Part shown: positions 5,228-7,543 of the stretch, one piece after another | Position numbering within the stretch: position 1 is the first letter of the stretch | How the letters are laid out: the number at the start of each line of letters is the position of its first letter | Assembly: GCA_017940705.1 (NCBI GenBank) | Contig: JAGAYB010000191.1 | Coordinates: forward strand, 1 to 7,543 | From: Selenomonas sp. | GTDB taxonomy: Bacteria; Bacillota_C; Negativicutes; Selenomonadales; Selenomonadaceae | Direction of reading: 5' to 3' | DNA length: 7,543 nt | Position numbers and translations under genes: made by a program | Notes under the pieces: model-generated | The model's input: the letters and a program-made list of their open reading frames with translations, nothing else | What the model was told of the DNA's origin: nothing | Database searches by the model: none

Positions 5228-5983
5228 TTGAAACGCCGAAATATCTTCATTATGGCAGCTGGGTTTATCATCATGCTGCTCATGGCACAGACCGCTCTGG
5301 CTGCACCGCTGATACCTTCGGTGAATGTGGACGTAGGAACCTCTGGCAAGCCTCAGGATGTGGCGGTGACGCTGCAGGTGATGGCGCTGCTGACGATTTT
5401 GTCGCTGGCGCCGGGGATTCTTATAATGACCACGTCGTTTGTGCGGATTGTGGTGGTTATTGGTTTTTTGCGCAACGCGCTGTCAACCCAGAATGTGCCG
5501 CCCAATCAGGTCGTCATTGCGTTATCCCTGTTCTTGACCTTTTACATAATGTCTCCCTATTGGAGTCAGGCCAATGAAAACGGGATTCAGCCCTATATGG
5601 CAGGGCAGATTACGCAGGAAGAGGCCCTGCAAAATGTGGTAGAGCCCATTCGGGAGTTTATGTTTAAGCAGACCAGGGAATCTGATTTGGCATTGTTTGT
5701 CAATCTGGCCGATGATGAACGCCCCGAAACGCAGGAGGATGTATCGACATTCACCCTGATTCCGGCTTTTGTCATCAGCGAACTAAAGACAGCCTTTCAA
5801 ATCGGGTTTATGATTTATGTGCCCTTTATCGTCATTGATATGATTGTGGCCAGTACCCTGATGTCCATGGGTATGATGATGCTGCCTCCGGTTATGATAT
5901 CCCTGCCCTTTAAGATACTGTTGTTTGTCATGGTCGATGGCTGGCATTTACTGATAAAATCGTTGATTGTCAGCTTTAAATAG
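5228..5983 (+). CDS. fliP: Flagellar export gate protein FliP
   Basis: 251 residues, a normal FliP length. An N-terminal signal peptide (about 1-26, MKRRN then a hydrophobic run ending ALAA) is typical of this subunit. The first membrane hairpin carries the family signature LTILSLAPGILIMTTSFVRI and continues FLRNALSTQNVPPNQVVIAL (about 55-110). A central soluble part (about 112-180) holds EPIREFMFKQTR. The C-terminal membrane pair (about 185-250) includes AFQIGFMIYVPFIVIDMIV and the MGMMMLPPVMISLPFKILLF block. FliP forms a pentamer that, with FliQ and FliR, makes the protein-conducting core of the flagellar type III export gate. It starts with TTG. fliQ follows after a 34-bp gap. Confidence 0.97.
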   Translation: MKRRNIFIMAAGFIIMLLMAQTALAAPLIPSVNVDVGTSGKPQDVAVTLQVMALLTILSLAPGILIMTTSFVRIVVVIGFLRNALSTQNVPPNQVVIALSLFLTFYIMSPYWSQANENGIQPYMAGQITQEEALQNVVEPIREFMFKQTRESDLALFVNLADDERPETQEDVSTFTLIPAFVISELKTAFQIGFMIYVPFIVIDMIVASTLMSMGMMMLPPVMISLPFKILLFVMVDGWHLLIKSLIVSFK

Positions 5984-6004
5984 TTTTTTGGCCTGCAAGG
6001 GAAA

Positions 6005-6011
6005 AGAGGTG
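6005..6011 (+). promoter_or_regulatory. Ribosome binding site of fliQ
   Basis: AGAGGTG at 6005-6011 is 6 nt before the ATG at 6018. An in-frame ATG at 5967 would overlap fliP by 17 bp, lacks such a site and would add 17 residues not found in FliQ. Confidence 0.6.
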
Positions 6012-6017
6012 TGGGGC

Positions 6018-6287
6018 ATGTCAGGTGATTTGGTTGTCCAGCTGGGACAAGAGGCATTATTTATCGTTATGATTGTGGCAGCCCCCATGCTGGGGTTAGG
6101 CCTTATCGTAGGTCTGATGGTCAGCGTGTTTCAGGCTACAACTTCGATACAGGAGCAGACGTTGGCATTTATCCCGAAGATAATCGCCGTGTTTGTGGCT
6201 ATTTTGATTTTTGGCCCGTGGATGCTGCGCATCATGACGGAATATCTGACCAATATACTGGTGAATCTGCCCGGATATATCGGTTAA
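6018..6287 (+). CDS. fliQ: Flagellar export gate protein FliQ
   Basis: 89 residues from the ATG at 6018, exactly the usual FliQ length. Two membrane helices are visible, at about 13-38 (ALFIVMIVAAPMLGLGLIVG) and 52-76 (IPKIIAVFVAILIFGPWML). The conserved loop between them reads FQATTSIQEQTLAFIPKI, a hallmark of the family. Four copies pack on the outside of the FliP-FliR core. The longer reading from 5967 is rejected because of length and lack of a ribosome binding site. The stop codon TAA is part of the ribosome binding site of fliR (TAAGGAG, 6285-6291). Confidence 0.96.
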   Translation: MSGDLVVQLGQEALFIVMIVAAPMLGLGLIVGLMVSVFQATTSIQEQTLAFIPKIIAVFVAILIFGPWMLRIMTEYLTNILVNLPGYIG

Positions 6288-6297
6288 GGAGTAGCTG

Positions 6298-7080
6298 ATG
6301 GATTTTTTCACTCTTCTGCAAGGTCATGCGGCAGTCTTTCTGCTCTTGCTTACCCGGGTCAGCGGCATATTCATCATTTCACCATTCTTCGGCAGTTTGA
6401 ACATCCCTGTATATTTTCGCGCGGCAACGTCTCTGGCTTTTACGCTGGTATTGTTTCCCGTGATTGACAATTTTCAGGGGATTACAGCACCGGCTACCGT
6501 CCTTGGCTATACCGGGGCTGTGCTGAGCGAGCTGTTTGTGGGCTGGCTGATTGGTTTTGTGGCCTACGTGGCTTTTGCGGCCATTACCATGGCAGGTAAG
6601 GTTATGGATATGCAGGCGGGGTTTGCCGTCGTAAATGTAATGGATCCGACTTCCGGTCAGCAAATGCCGCTTATCGGAAGTTTTCTTTATAATTTGGCGA
6701 TAATTGTCTTTGTGGTGACTAACGGCCACCACATGATTATCACCGCCTTGTTTGAAAGTTTTAAACTGGTGCCGCTGCTCGGGGCAGAGCCGAATTTATC
6801 CCTGCCCATGATTATTGCCCGGTTTACCACGGGGATTTTCTTTACGGGGATGAAAATTGCCATGCCGGTTACGTTTGCCATCCTGATGACTAACGTCGGT
6901 CTGGGAATTCTGGCCCGGACAATGCCCCAGATGAATATTTTTGTCGTGGGTATTCCCATGCAGCTGACAGTGGGGATTCTGATTCTCGCCATGGTGCTGC
7001 CCTTTTACATCTTATTTTTGGATGTGTTGTTCAATGAAATGTATGGAAATATCACAACTGCACTGGAAGCCCTACGGTAG
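6298..7080 (+). CDS. fliR: Flagellar export gate protein FliR
   Basis: 260 residues, standard for FliR and almost wholly hydrophobic with about six membrane segments. Family landmarks are RVSGIFIISPFFG (20-32), MDMQAGFAVVNVMDPTSGQQ (103-122), LMTNVGLGILARTMPQMN (196-213) and IFVVGIPMQL. One FliR completes the FliP5-FliQ4-FliR1 channel. The ATG is preceded by AAGGAG 6 nt upstream, which overlaps the fliQ stop. At the 3' end the reading frame of flhB most likely begins inside fliR, giving an overlap of about 38 bp; the two are not fused because fliR ends at a TAG at 7078-7080 in a different frame. Confidence 0.97.
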   Translation: MDFFTLLQGHAAVFLLLLTRVSGIFIISPFFGSLNIPVYFRAATSLAFTLVLFPVIDNFQGITAPATVLGYTGAVLSELFVGWLIGFVAYVAFAAITMAGKVMDMQAGFAVVNVMDPTSGQQMPLIGSFLYNLAIIVFVVTNGHHMIITALFESFKLVPLLGAEPNLSLPMIIARFTTGIFFTGMKIAMPVTFAILMTNVGLGILARTMPQMNIFVVGIPMQLTVGILILAMVLPFYILFLDVLFNEMYGNITTALEALR

Positions 7081-7543
7081 AAACGCCTTTGTCTTTGATT
7101 TGCAGCTGTTTGCCGGCGATGACAAGACAGAGGAACCAACGGCAAAAAAACGTGAAGACGCCAAGAAGAAAGGTCAGGTCGGCCGCAGTACCGATATGAA
7201 CGCGGCCTTTGTCCTGCTGATGGGTTTCTTTATCATCAAGCTGCTGTGGGAGAACATCTACCATAGCATAGCGGCTTATACCACTTATATATTTTCGCAT
7301 CTCAATCAGCCGGTGGATACGGAAAATATCATCCGCATTTTCATTGGTATAATTGAGCTGCTGGCGCAGACGGCCTTGCCGATAATGATAGCGATTATGG
7401 CGATTGGTCTGGCTATAAATTTCTTTCAGGTGGGACTTAACTTCAATACGGAGGCCATTGGCTTTAAACTGGACAAGCTGAACCCCATCAACGGTTTCGG
7501 GCGTATTTTTTCCAAGCGTTCTTTGATGGAGCTTTTAAAATCC
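7043..7543 (+). CDS. flhB: Flagellar export switch protein FlhB (N-terminal part)
   Basis: The first 167 codons of flhB; the gene is cut by the window end. After a short leader the family N-terminus appears: FVFDLQLFAGDDKTEEPT, then AKKREDAKKKGQVGRS (33-49). Membrane segments follow at about 53-68 and 100-128, and the conserved cytoplasmic loop motif LNPINGFGRIFSKRSLMELL lies at 146-165. The autocleavage NPTH site, which sets the hook-to-filament substrate switch, lies beyond the window. The start is uncertain: ATG at 7043 gives MEISQLHWKPYGRNAFVFD, but ATGs at 7034 and 7022 and a TTG at 7100 are in the same frame and none has a ribosome binding site. All ATG options lie inside fliR, so translation is probably coupled to it. 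Confidence 0.9.
   Translation, partial: MEISQLHWKPYGRNAFVFDLQLFAGDDKTEEPTAKKREDAKKKGQVGRSTDMNAAFVLLMGFFIIKLLWENIYHSIAAYTTYIFSHLNQPVDTENIIRIFIGIIELLAQTALPIMIAIMAIGLAINFFQVGLNFNTEAIGFKLDKLNPINGFGRIFSKRSLMELLKS

Noticed and set aside
5967..6017. Upstream start for FliQ at the ATG at 5967
   Set aside because: It would add 17 residues, overlap fliP and lack a ribosome binding site; the ATG at 6018 gives the standard 89 residues.

Overview
The window is a flagellar gene block with the Firmicutes order swrD-fliL-fliM-fliY-cheY-fliO-fliP-fliQ-fliR-flhB, all on the plus strand. FliY has two CheC-type phosphatase centres fused to a FliN-like domain, and swrD stands next to fliL; both point to a motile Firmicute. 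By eye the base composition is moderate, near half G+C. That, together with the protein style, fits Negativicutes (Selenomonas and relatives) better than low-GC Bacillus or Clostridium. The genus is inference; the gene identities are not in doubt.

Layout. 2-295 is the 3' end of an M20-family (PepT2/YqjE-like) peptidase, closed by a strong intrinsic terminator at 309-347. 348-1120 is a gene-free stretch of about 770 bp. It holds two related elements of about 180 bp (414-592 and 715-900) in opposite orientation, each bounded by inverted terminal repeats and carrying the same GC-rich palindromic core, followed by an AT-richer leader. From 1121 the flagellar genes run almost without gaps to the end of the window, where flhB is cut off.

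How the genes work together. FliM and FliY form the switch/C-ring and both start with a CheY-P binding peptide. CheY carries the chemotaxis signal and FliY can dephosphorylate it. FliO, FliP, FliQ, FliR and FlhB build the export gate of the flagellar type III secretion system. FliL is a stator-associated basal-body protein, and SwrD is a small accessory factor linked to motor power. Two good sigma-A-type promoters lie inside the block, before fliL and before cheY, so the cluster may not be one simple transcription unit.

Novelty. The coding part is conventional. The least explained part is the twin repeat at 414-900. Within each element the two terminal arms differ at two positions, and all four differences become G-U pairs if RNA is made from the same strand of the element, which hints at a structured RNA or an RNA-folding mobile repeat.
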